Shown here in pieces: positions 25,176-32,578 of a DNA stretch of 64,000 nt. The stretch is from the NCBI RefSeq assembly GCF_024171535.1, contig NZ_JALJZV010000011.1, positions 44,943 through 108,942 on the forward strand. Direction: 5' to 3'. The number at the start of each line of letters is the position of its first letter. Within the stretch, counting starts at the first letter, position 1. A program made the translations under genes and the position numbers. Under the pieces are notes generated by a model that was not told where the DNA came from, did no database searches, and worked only from the letters and a program-made list of their open reading frames with translations. Origin of the DNA: Flavobacterium sp. HSC-61S13. Its GTDB lineage: Bacteria; Bacteroidota; Bacteroidia; Flavobacteriales; Flavobacteriaceae.

Positions 25176-25247
25176 GGTCCGTTCGTCTAGGGGTTAGGAC
25201 GCCAGGTTTTCATCCTGGTAACAGGGGTTCGATTCCCCTACGGACTA
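25176..25247 (+). tRNA. tRNA-Glu (TTC), copy 2
   Basis: Identical in all 72 bases to copy 1; the 35-base spacer differs. Same transcript as copies 1 and 3 by spacing and lack of an intervening terminator. Confidence 0.98.
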
Positions 25248-25279
25248 CGAATTCTTTAGGGTTCAAATATTGCGCATGA

Positions 25280-25351
25280 GGTCCGTTCGTCTAGGGGTTA
25301 GGACGCCAGGTTTTCATCCTGGTAACAGGGGTTCGATTCCCCTACGGACTA
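25280..25351 (+). tRNA. tRNA-Glu (TTC), copy 3
   Basis: Identical to copies 1 and 2 over 72 bases; spacer from copy 2 is 32 bases. rpsT starts 42 bases downstream, with no terminator seen between, so read-through into rpsT is possible. Confidence 0.98.
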
Positions 25352-25393
25352 CAATAAAAAAGATAATTAGGGTTAATTAATTTAGAAAATAAA

Positions 25394-25645
25394 ATGGCAA
25401 ATCATAAGTCAGCTTTAAAAAGAATTAGAAGCAACGAAAAAAGAAGAGTTTTAAATAGATATCAGCATAAAACGACTCGTAATGCAATTAAAGCATTGCG
25501 TTTGGTAGAAGACAAAAACGAAGCTACTGAAAAGTTGAACGTGGTTGTTTCTATGATTGATAAATTGGCTAAGAAAAACATCATTCATAGCAATAAAGCT
25601 TCTAACTTGAAATCAAAATTAACAAAACACGTTGCTGCATTATAA
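25394..25645 (+). CDS. rpsT: 30S ribosomal protein S20
   Basis: The 83-residue, highly basic helical protein begins MANHKSALKRIRSNEKRRVLNRYQHKT, the S20 signature, and ends in KLTKHVAAL. S20 binds 16S rRNA early in 30S assembly. Its position directly behind a tRNA-Glu cluster and before a terminator suggests it is co-transcribed with the tRNAs. Confidence 0.98.
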   Translation: MANHKSALKRIRSNEKRRVLNRYQHKTTRNAIKALRLVEDKNEATEKLNVVVSMIDKLAKKNIIHSNKASNLKSKLTKHVAAL

Positions 25646-25677
25646 TAGGCAATGTTTTTGAAGAAGTAATATAATTT

Positions 25678-25702
25678 AAGCTCTCCTACACGAGGGCTTT
25701 TG
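25678..25702 (+). terminator. Terminator after rpsT
   Basis: An 8-bp stem with one G-U pair (25678-25685 with 25692-25699) and a 6-base loop, ending in TTTTG. Confidence 0.7.
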
Positions 25703-25768
25703 TTGTTAGAAATATAGAAATCCCTAACGGTCGATTTCACACTAAAAATTAAAGTTAAACACATCCAT

Positions 25769-27565
25769 ATGACACCTATTAGAAATATAGCTATTATTGC
25801 TCACGTTGACCACGGTAAAACTACTATGGTTGATAAGATTATGTACTATTGCCAACTGTTTCGTGAAAACGAAAATACGGGTGATTTAATCTTAGACAAT
25901 AACGATATTGAAAGAGAAAGAGGAATTACCATTACTTCTAAAAACGTTTCAGTAACTTATAAAGGTACTAAAATCAACATTATTGATACTCCAGGTCACG
26001 CCGATTTCGGTGGTGAGGTAGAGCGTGTATTGAATATGGCTGATGGGGTGCTTTTAATCGTGGATGCTTTTGAAGGACCAATGCCTCAAACGCGTTTCGT
26101 ATTGCAAAAAGCTATAGATTTAGGTCTAAAACCTTGTGTAGTAATTAATAAAGTAGATAAAGAAAACTGTACTCCAGAAGAAGTACATGAAAAAGTTTTC
26201 GACTTGATGTTTGAATTAGGTGCTGAAGAGTGGCAAATGGATTTCCCAGCTGTTTATGGTTCTGCCAAAAACAATTGGATGTCTACAGATTGGAAACAAC
26301 CAACTACTACTTTAGAGCCGTTATTAGACATGGTATTGGAGCACATTCCAGCTGCTGAGGTTAAAGAGGGAACTCCACAAATGTTGATCACTTCTTTGGA
26401 TTATTCTAGTTTCACTGGACGTATCGCTATCGGTCGTTTATTAAGAGGAGAATTGAAAGAGGGAATGAATATTTCTTTGATCAAACGCGATGGAAAAATC
26501 CAAAAACAAAAAATTAAAGAACTTCATACTTTTGAAGGTCTTGGTAGAAGAAAAGTAGAGTCTGTTATGGCAGGTGATATTTGTGCTATCGTTGGTTTAG
26601 AAGGATTTGAAATTGGTGATGTTGTTGCTGATTTTGAAAATCCAGAAGGATTACCAGCTATTACCATTGATGAGCCTACAATGAGTATGATGTTTACCAT
26701 TAACGATTCTCCTTTCTTTGGTAAAGAAGGTAAATACGTTACTTCTAGACACATCAAAGATCGTTTGGCTAAAGAATTAGAGAAAAACTTAGCGCTTCGC
26801 GTTCACCCTACAGATAGTGCTGATAAATTCATGGTTTTTGGTCGTGGTGTATTGCACTTATCAGTTTTGATTGAAACGATGAGACGTGAAGGATACGAGC
26901 TTCAAATCGGACAACCTCAAGTTATCTTAAAAGATATTGACGGTGTGAAATGTGAGCCGGTTGAAGAATTAACTATTGACATCCCAGAAAATTTATCTGG
27001 TCGTGCTGTAGAATTCGTGACTTTGAGAAAAGGTGAGATGTTGAGTATGGAACCAAGAGGAGAGCGTATGATCGTTAAATTCTTAATTCCTTCTCGTGGT
27101 ATCATCGGATTGAGAAACCAAATTTTAACAGCTACAGCTGGTGAGGCAATTATGGCTCATAGATTCTTGGAATACCAACCGTTCAAAGGAACTATCGCTG
27201 GACGTATCAACGGATCGTTAATCTCTATGGAAAACGGAAAAGCTATTCCTTATTCTATTGATAAATTACAAGATCGTGGTAAGTTTTTCGTTGATCCTAA
27301 CGAGGATATTTACGAAGGACAAGTTATCGGTGAAAACTCTAGAGGAGATGACATGACGGTTAACGTAACTAAAACTAAAAAATTATCTAACGTTCGTTCT
27401 TCAGGAGCTGATGATAAAGCTAGAATTGTTCCAGCTATCAAATTCTCTCTAGAAGAAGCTTTAGAGTATATCCAAAAAGACGAGTATGTTGAGGTTACAC
27501 CGAAATCACTTCGTTTAAGAAAAATCTACTTAAAAGAAACGGATCGTAAAAGATTCAAAAGCTAA
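25769..27565 (+). CDS. typA: Translational GTPase TypA/BipA
   Basis: The 598-residue elongation-factor-like GTPase has G1 AHVDHGKT (about 10-17), G2 RGITITSKN, G3 DTPGHADFGG, G4 NKVDKEN, then EF-G domains II, III and V and the BipA-specific C-terminal domain (RSSGADDK…). It associates with ribosomes and helps 50S assembly and stress adaptation. Codon use is biased to frequent codons, as for a highly expressed gene. A terminator follows, so it is monocistronic. Confidence 0.97.
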   Translation: MTPIRNIAIIAHVDHGKTTMVDKIMYYCQLFRENENTGDLILDNNDIERERGITITSKNVSVTYKGTKINIIDTPGHADFGGEVERVLNMADGVLLIVDAFEGPMPQTRFVLQKAIDLGLKPCVVINKVDKENCTPEEVHEKVFDLMFELGAEEWQMDFPAVYGSAKNNWMSTDWKQPTTTLEPLLDMVLEHIPAAEVKEGTPQMLITSLDYSSFTGRIAIGRLLRGELKEGMNISLIKRDGKIQKQKIKELHTFEGLGRRKVESVMAGDICAIVGLEGFEIGDVVADFENPEGLPAITIDEPTMSMMFTINDSPFFGKEGKYVTSRHIKDRLAKELEKNLALRVHPTDSADKFMVFGRGVLHLSVLIETMRREGYELQIGQPQVILKDIDGVKCEPVEELTIDIPENLSGRAVEFVTLRKGEMLSMEPRGERMIVKFLIPSRGIIGLRNQILTATAGEAIMAHRFLEYQPFKGTIAGRINGSLISMENGKAIPYSIDKLQDRGKFFVDPNEDIYEGQVIGENSRGDDMTVNVTKTKKLSNVRSSGADDKARIVPAIKFSLEEALEYIQKDEYVEVTPKSLRLRKIYLKETDRKRFKS

Positions 27566-27590
27566 TACTAATTAGTTTTTATTATACAAG

Positions 27591-27626
27591 AAAAGCCTGA
27601 TTCCTTCATTGGAGTCAGGCTTTTTT
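27591..27626 (+). terminator. Terminator after typA
   Basis: AAAAGCCTGAtTCC pairs with GGAgTCAGGCTTTT around TTCATT (27591-27624), followed by T. Confidence 0.92.
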
Positions 27627-27675
27627 ATTTGAATTAAGATGTTTTTATTCTGCTAAAAACAAATTATATTTGCCC

Positions 27676-28830
27676 ATGCAGTTATCCGTAATCATTTTAA
27701 ATTACAACGTCGAGTTTTTTTTGGAACAATGCATCCGAAGTGTACAAAAGTCACTTGTTCATATGGATGCTGAGATTATAGTTGTAGATAACAATTCAAC
27801 GGATAACAGCACTATGATGATGCAACAGCATTTTCCAACAGTGCGGTATATAGTCAATTCGGAGAATTTGGGTTTTCCAAAGGGAAATAATATTGGTGTG
27901 ACCTACGCAAAAGGAGAATACCTCTGTATTTTAAATCCGGACACTGTGGTTGCTGAAGATACTTTTAGTAGTTTATATGATTTTGCACAACAACACGGAG
28001 ATAGCGGTGTTATCGGTTGTCGGCTTATAGACGGAGCTGGGAAGTTTCTCCCGGAATCCAAACGGGGTGTACCTACACCTTGGGTCGCATTTACTAAGAT
28101 CAGTGGTCTGGGGAGCTTGTTGTCTAAAATGTCGTGGTTTAACCGATACTATGCAGGACATGTCAGTGAAAATCAAACCGATCAAGTAGATATACTCGTA
28201 GGGGCTTTTATGTGGTTGAAGCGCGAACTGTATTTGGAAATAGGAGGATTTGATGAGGCGTGTTTTATGTATTCCGATGATATTGATTTGTCGTATATGA
28301 TTTTGAAGAGCGGAAAGAAAAATTACTACTTTCCTCAAACTACGGTGATTCATTATAAGGGTGAAAGCACCTTAAAAGATGAAACCTTTAGAAACCGTTT
28401 TCAAGAGGCCATGCAGTTTTTTTATAAAAAACACTTTAAAAAATCGGTTTTTTTCGATGGAATCATGGTCTTAGGAAGTTGGTATTTTTCGTTGGTAAAG
28501 CAACAGTCGACCGGAAGAAAATCACTGCCCCCACAGCATTTTTTCTTGTTGTCAAACAACAGAGAATTAAGGGCTACGATTGAAATTAAGGTCGGTCAAA
28601 ATATTGACATTTTTTCTAGCCTTTCAGAATTAAAAAAGAATTTAGAACAGTATAATAAAAAATATATAGAGATCATCTTTGATGGCGATTTTATTTCTAA
28701 TAAAGCGTTAATCTGCTTTATGAGAGAAGAATCCTCTCGATTTATAACATTTAAGATAAAGCCTTCTCAGTCTTCTTTCTTAATTGGAAGTAACGATCGC
28801 AACGATCGAGGTCAAATAATTCCATTATAG
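27676..28830 (+). CDS. Glycosyltransferase family 2, rhamnosyltransferase-like
   Basis: The 384-residue protein has an N-terminal GT-A domain (about 1-225): SVIILNYN at the start, VDNNSTDNS, the LGFPKGNNIG loop, the DxD-like NPDT, and FMYSDDIDLSYMILKSGKKNYYFP (acceptor site). This WcaA/rhamnosyltransferase-like pattern is common in cell-surface polysaccharide synthesis. An unusual C-terminal part (about 290-384) with no recognised fold follows the GT domain. I chose ATG 27676 over TTG 27670. A TATATTTG box lies only 3 bases before this ATG, so the mRNA could be leaderless. It is not in a visible polysaccharide cluster. Confidence 0.88.
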   Translation: MQLSVIILNYNVEFFLEQCIRSVQKSLVHMDAEIIVVDNNSTDNSTMMMQQHFPTVRYIVNSENLGFPKGNNIGVTYAKGEYLCILNPDTVVAEDTFSSLYDFAQQHGDSGVIGCRLIDGAGKFLPESKRGVPTPWVAFTKISGLGSLLSKMSWFNRYYAGHVSENQTDQVDILVGAFMWLKRELYLEIGGFDEACFMYSDDIDLSYMILKSGKKNYYFPQTTVIHYKGESTLKDETFRNRFQEAMQFFYKKHFKKSVFFDGIMVLGSWYFSLVKQQSTGRKSLPPQHFFLLSNNRELRATIEIKVGQNIDIFSSLSELKKNLEQYNKKYIEIIFDGDFISNKALICFMREESSRFITFKIKPSQSSFLIGSNDRNDRGQIIPL

Positions 28831-28874
28831 GGTCTAGATTTTTAAAATAAGGTATAAATAGTCGAAATTATTAT

Positions 28875-28882
28875 TAAATTTG
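28875..28882 (+). promoter_or_regulatory. TAnnTTTG box upstream of the E2 gene
   Basis: TAAATTTG matches the flavobacterial -7 consensus, 37 bases before the ATG at 28920. No clear TTG lies upstream at the usual spacing. Confidence 0.45.
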
Positions 28883-28919
28883 TATTTTAAATAGCAAAAC
28901 ACAACTTGAGTTTAGAGAT

Positions 28920-30212
28920 ATGGCAAAGTTCGAATTGAAATTACCCAAAATGGGGGAAAGTGTTGCAGAGGCAACGATAACAAATTGGTTGAAAAATGTA
29001 GGAGATACCATTGAGGTAGATGAAACCGTTTTAGAAATTGCAACCGATAAAGTAGATAGTGAAGTTCCATCTGAAGTAGCGGGAACTTTAGTAGAGATTT
29101 TATTTCAAGTAGATGATGTAGTTCAAGTAGGGCAAACCATTGCAATTATCGAAACTGCTGGTGGTAGTGTGGCTCCTGTAGCTGCTGCATCAACGGCGTC
29201 AACTCCAGTTGCTGCTGTTCAAAATACAGTAGTGGCAGCTCAAGAAATAACGACGGCAGCTTATGCTGATTCTGAGAAGTTCTTTTCTCCTTTGGTTAAG
29301 AATATCGCTAAGGAAGAAGGTATTTCATTGGCAGAATTAGAGGCGATTACCGGAACAGGCAAAGATGCACGTGTTACTAAAAGTGATATTTTAGACTACG
29401 TAAAAAATAGAGGAACACAAGCTCCAGTAGCCAAAGCTGTTGAGGCTCCAAAAGCAACGCCAGTTGCAGCTGCAGCTAAAGCAGTACCAGTATCGGTTAA
29501 TGGTGGTGATGAAGTGGTTGAAATGGACAGAATGCGTAAATTGATTGCCGGTTATATGGTGCAGTCCATTCAGACATCTGCACACGTTCAATCATTTATT
29601 GAAGTTGATGTAACCAATATCGTTAATTGGAGAAATAAGGTTAAAAATAGCTTTGAAAAAAGAGAAGGTGAGAAGTTGACTTTTACTCCAATCTTTATGG
29701 AAGCAGTTGCTAAAGCATTAAAAGAATTCCCGGGAATGAATATTTCTGTTGAAGGCGACTATATCATCAAAAAGAAAAACATTAACTTGGGGATGGCAGC
29801 GGCTTTACCTAATGGAAACTTAATCGTACCGGTTATCAAAAATGCAGATCAATTAAATTTGGTAGGTATGGCTAAAGCGGTTAACGATTTAGGTAATCGT
29901 GCTAAAATGGGTAAATTAAAACCGGATGATACTCAAGGAGGTACTTATACCGTAACAAACGTGGGTACTTTTGGAAGTGTTTTTGGTACGCCAATTTTAA
30001 ATCAACCACAAGTAGGTATCTTGGCTCTTGGGGCTATAAGAAAAGTACCTGCAGTGATTGAAACACCTGAAGGAGATTTTATCGGTATCCGCCAAAAAAT
30101 GTTCTTATCACACAGCTATGATCACCGTGTGGTAGATGGAGCATTAGGAGGAAGCTTTGTAAAACGAGTAGCTGATATTTTGGAAGCTTGGGATATTAAT
30201 AGAGAAGTATAA
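28920..30212 (+). CDS. Dihydrolipoamide acyltransferase (2-oxoacid dehydrogenase E2)
   Basis: The 430-residue E2 has an N-terminal lipoyl domain (1-78, lipoylated Lys44 in EIATDKVDSEVPS), an Ala/Pro/Val-rich linker (about 80-112) and an E3/E1-binding domain (about 118-155). A second linker follows, then the catalytic acyltransferase domain (about 195-430) with the active-site SHSYDHRVVDGALGG near 397-411. The form resembles branched-chain 2-oxoacid (BkdB-type) rather than 2-oxoglutarate E2. No E1 or E3 gene is adjacent, so the complex is encoded at scattered loci, as in many Bacteroidetes. The exact substrate cannot be fixed from sequence alone. Confidence 0.9.
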   Translation: MAKFELKLPKMGESVAEATITNWLKNVGDTIEVDETVLEIATDKVDSEVPSEVAGTLVEILFQVDDVVQVGQTIAIIETAGGSVAPVAAASTASTPVAAVQNTVVAAQEITTAAYADSEKFFSPLVKNIAKEEGISLAELEAITGTGKDARVTKSDILDYVKNRGTQAPVAKAVEAPKATPVAAAAKAVPVSVNGGDEVVEMDRMRKLIAGYMVQSIQTSAHVQSFIEVDVTNIVNWRNKVKNSFEKREGEKLTFTPIFMEAVAKALKEFPGMNISVEGDYIIKKKNINLGMAAALPNGNLIVPVIKNADQLNLVGMAKAVNDLGNRAKMGKLKPDDTQGGTYTVTNVGTFGSVFGTPILNQPQVGILALGAIRKVPAVIETPEGDFIGIRQKMFLSHSYDHRVVDGALGGSFVKRVADILEAWDINREV

Positions 30213-30228
30213 TTATACAGCTTATATA

Positions 30229-30257
30229 AAAAAGCGGTTCGAAAGAATCGCTTTTTG
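30229..30257 (+). terminator. Terminator after the E2 gene
   Basis: AAAAGCGgTTC pairs with GAAtCGCTTTT around GAAA (one internal mismatch), followed by T-rich sequence. Confidence 0.8.
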
Positions 30258-30304
30258 CTTTTATAGATAAAAGCAAAGTCTGTGAATGGAATTAATCAGT
30301 TTAT

Positions 30305-31012
30305 ATGAAAAAAGCCATCCTACATTGGAGTACGGGAAAAGATGCCGCTTATGCGCTTTATCAAATTTCCCAAAGGAATGAATACGATGTAGTACAGTTA
30401 TCTACTTCGGTGCAACAGCAGTACGATCGGGTATCTATGCACGGGATTCGACGTGAACTGCTATTGCGTCAAGTAGCGGCTTTAAAAACGGCGTTGCCAG
30501 TCGATATTATCGAGATGCCAACTCCTTTGACAAACCAGCAGTATGAAGCATTAATGCAAGAGCGTTGTATGACTTATAAAACGCAAGGAATCGTCAATCA
30601 TATTTTTGGCGATATACTTTTGGAAGATCTCAAGGTGTTTCGGGAAGGGCAATTGAGTAAATTGGGATTGATTGCTGTTTTTCCGCTTTGGAAAAAACCT
30701 ACAGCGTCTTTGTTGATAGAAATGATTGAAGCGGGATTTAAGGCCTTGGTCATCTGTGTCAATGAGACCTATTTAGACAAGAGTTTTTTAGGCAGAACTA
30801 TAGATAGCGATTTTTTGAATGATTTACCTGAGGGAGTTGATCCTTGTGGGGAGTATGGAGAATTTCATACCTTTGTTTACGACGGTCCTTTATTTAAAAA
30901 GTCGGTCGAATTTCAACTTGGTGATGCGGTATATAAAACTTATGATGCGCCGCAAACTGAGGACGGAGCGCCAGCTCAAAAAAGGGGTTTTTGGTTTTTG
31001 GACTTGTTATAA
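30305..31012 (+). CDS. Dph6-like PP-loop ATPase (diphthine--ammonia ligase family)
   Basis: The 235-residue protein has an N-terminal PP-loop (WSTGKDAAYALYQ, from about residue 8, a variant of SGGKDS) and the family's C-terminal GVDPCGEYGEFHTFVYDGPLF (about 181-202). This combination defines the Dph6/MJ0570-type adenine-nucleotide alpha hydrolases. In archaea and eukaryotes Dph6 amidates diphthine on EF-2; bacteria lack diphthamide, so the bacterial substrate is unknown. It precedes a pseudouridine synthase on the same strand by 68 bases, which loosely fits a translation-related role (inference). Confidence 0.88.
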   Translation: MKKAILHWSTGKDAAYALYQISQRNEYDVVQLSTSVQQQYDRVSMHGIRRELLLRQVAALKTALPVDIIEMPTPLTNQQYEALMQERCMTYKTQGIVNHIFGDILLEDLKVFREGQLSKLGLIAVFPLWKKPTASLLIEMIEAGFKALVICVNETYLDKSFLGRTIDSDFLNDLPEGVDPCGEYGEFHTFVYDGPLFKKSVEFQLGDAVYKTYDAPQTEDGAPAQKRGFWFLDLL

Positions 31013-31080
31013 CCACGGTATATGATCCGTGAATACTGGTGAAGTACCCATATTACAAATTACATCTCATTGCATTTATT

Positions 31081-31776
31081 ATGTTAGAAATATTATATCA
31101 AGATGATTATTTAGTAGCGATCAATAAACCGAGAAATCTACTAGTTCACAAATCATTTATAGCCCGTGATATCAAAGAATACGCGATTCAAGAGTTGAGA
31201 AATCAAATCGACAAACACGTGTATCCGATACATCGATTGGATCGAAAAACCACCGGTGTTTTGCTGTTCGCTTTGGATAAGGATACCTTGATAAAGATGA
31301 ACGACGATTTTGCACAACGCAAAGTCGTAAAAAAATATCTGGCTATTTTAAGGGGGTATGCACCAGCGGAGATGACTATCGATTATGCCTTAACTAATGA
31401 CAGGGGAAACCAACAAGATGCGTTGACATCGTTTAGGTGTTTACAGCAATCGGAAATTGATTTGCCATTTGCCAAACACAATACATCGCGTTATTCTTTG
31501 GTGGAAGCCACGCCTGAAACTGGCCGAACTCACCAGTTGCGCAAACATTTTAGTCATATATTTCATCCGATATTGGGAAGCCGTCCACACGGTTGTAACA
31601 AACAAAACAAATTATGGCTCGAGACTTATGGTCTTATGGGGATGATGCTACACGCGGTAGAATTGGAATTTACCCATCCCGTTTCGTCAGAAAGAATTCA
31701 CCTAAAAGCGAAAGTCGATGATGAATTTAAAGCCTATAATGCGATTTTAAATTTTGATATAGAAAGTTATCTTTAA
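31081..31776 (+). CDS. truC: RluA-family tRNA pseudouridine synthase (TruC-like)
   Basis: The 231-residue protein has the catalytic HRLDRKTTGVLLFA motif (from residue 51, Asp54 the nucleophile), preceded by LVAINKPRNLLVHKS and followed by ETGRTHQLRKHFSHIFHPILG. Length and motif spacing fit TruC (tRNA U65) better than RluA or RluD, because no S4 domain is present. ATG 31081 is chosen over GTG 31039. A REP-like direct repeat begins right after the stop. Confidence 0.85.
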   Translation: MLEILYQDDYLVAINKPRNLLVHKSFIARDIKEYAIQELRNQIDKHVYPIHRLDRKTTGVLLFALDKDTLIKMNDDFAQRKVVKKYLAILRGYAPAEMTIDYALTNDRGNQQDALTSFRCLQQSEIDLPFAKHNTSRYSLVEATPETGRTHQLRKHFSHIFHPILGSRPHGCNKQNKLWLETYGLMGMMLHAVELEFTHPVSSERIHLKAKVDDEFKAYNAILNFDIESYL

Positions 31777-31861
31777 AAATCCCGTAGGGATGCCATGATT
31801 ATATATGCATGATAATAACGCATCATGTTTTCAACAAATCCCGTAGGGATGCCATGATTAT
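31777..31861. repeat. REP-like direct repeat pair
   Basis: Two identical 26-bp copies (31777-31802 and 31836-31861) begin AAATCCCGTAGGGATGCCAT and end GATTAT. Each starts with the palindrome ATCCC-GTA-GGGAT. The 33-base spacer is A/T-rich and itself contains GCATGAT / ATCATG complements. Nothing else is recognised between truC and the thioesterase, apart from its start region. Confidence 0.8.
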
Positions 31862-31955
31862 CGACATGTGTTTTCTTCCCTCTCTCCTTGATTCTTATAT
31901 TCAAAAAAAATCTGTAAATTGTAGTAGTGATAAAAACGCAATTAAAACAGATGTT

Positions 31956-32405
31956 ATGAGTACAGAAAATCAATTGACCAATTTTAATTTTTTCCAACCT
32001 TTAGAAATTCGTTGGAACGATATGGATGCCTTGGGGCATGTAAATAATGTGTTTTACATGGAATACTTCCAAATTGGAAGGGGATACTATATGAATGCCG
32101 TCAGTCCGAGTTGGGATTGGATGAAAAATATGTTTGTAATCGCTCATATTGAATGTGATTTTCAGAAAGAACTGCGGCTAGACGCTAAAAACCCTCAGAT
32201 AGGATTGCGGATATCGCGCTTGGGAAACAAGAGTTTTGATATTGCATATATAGTGGTGAGTAAGGGAAGGGATGGAGAAACCATCGTTCATGCCACTGGT
32301 AGTAGTACACAGGTAATTATTGATATCGAATCGCATCAGTCTATTTCGGTACCCAATTGGTTGCGGGATGATATTTTTCGATTGGAAACCGGACTTGGTT
32401 CGTAA
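31956..32405 (+). CDS. Acyl-CoA thioesterase, 4HBT hot-dog family
   Basis: The 149-residue hot-dog-fold protein carries EIRWNDMDALGHVNNVFYMEYF (from about residue 16), the 4HBT signature with the catalytic Asp and the HVNN motif. ATG 31956 is chosen because the upstream in-frame extension (from 31809) is translated repeat sequence. YbgC/FcbC-like members hydrolyse short- or medium-chain acyl-CoA. The length is usual for the family. A long perfect terminator follows. Confidence 0.9.
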   Translation: MSTENQLTNFNFFQPLEIRWNDMDALGHVNNVFYMEYFQIGRGYYMNAVSPSWDWMKNMFVIAHIECDFQKELRLDAKNPQIGLRISRLGNKSFDIAYIVVSKGRDGETIVHATGSSTQVIIDIESHQSISVPNWLRDDIFRLETGLGS

Positions 32406-32505
32406 GGTGTTATTGGAAATACCGCAGTGAAGTTCGTTGAGATTTGAATTATTAGTCTGAAGGTGGAATATATACTGGTTTATTGTAGAGATCCTATAAA
32501 AAGGG

Positions 32506-32543
32506 AAAAGGCGGTTATTTTCTATGGAAAATAACCGCCTTTT
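32506..32543. terminator. Bidirectional terminator, 17-bp perfect stem
   Basis: 32506-32522 pairs without mismatch with 32527-32543 around a TATG loop. It separates the thioesterase from the convergent TonB receptor. Confidence 0.95.
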
Positions 32544-32578
32544 CTGTATGTCATTTTTTGATTTATTTGTCAGATGAA

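Noticed and set aside
25069..25351. Direct repeat / CRISPR-like array of 72-bp units
   Set aside because: Each unit folds perfectly as tRNA-Glu with anticodon TTC.
31809..31955. 49-residue extension of the thioesterase
   Set aside because: It covers the REP-like repeat and has no family similarity; the hot-dog domain starts after ATG 31956.
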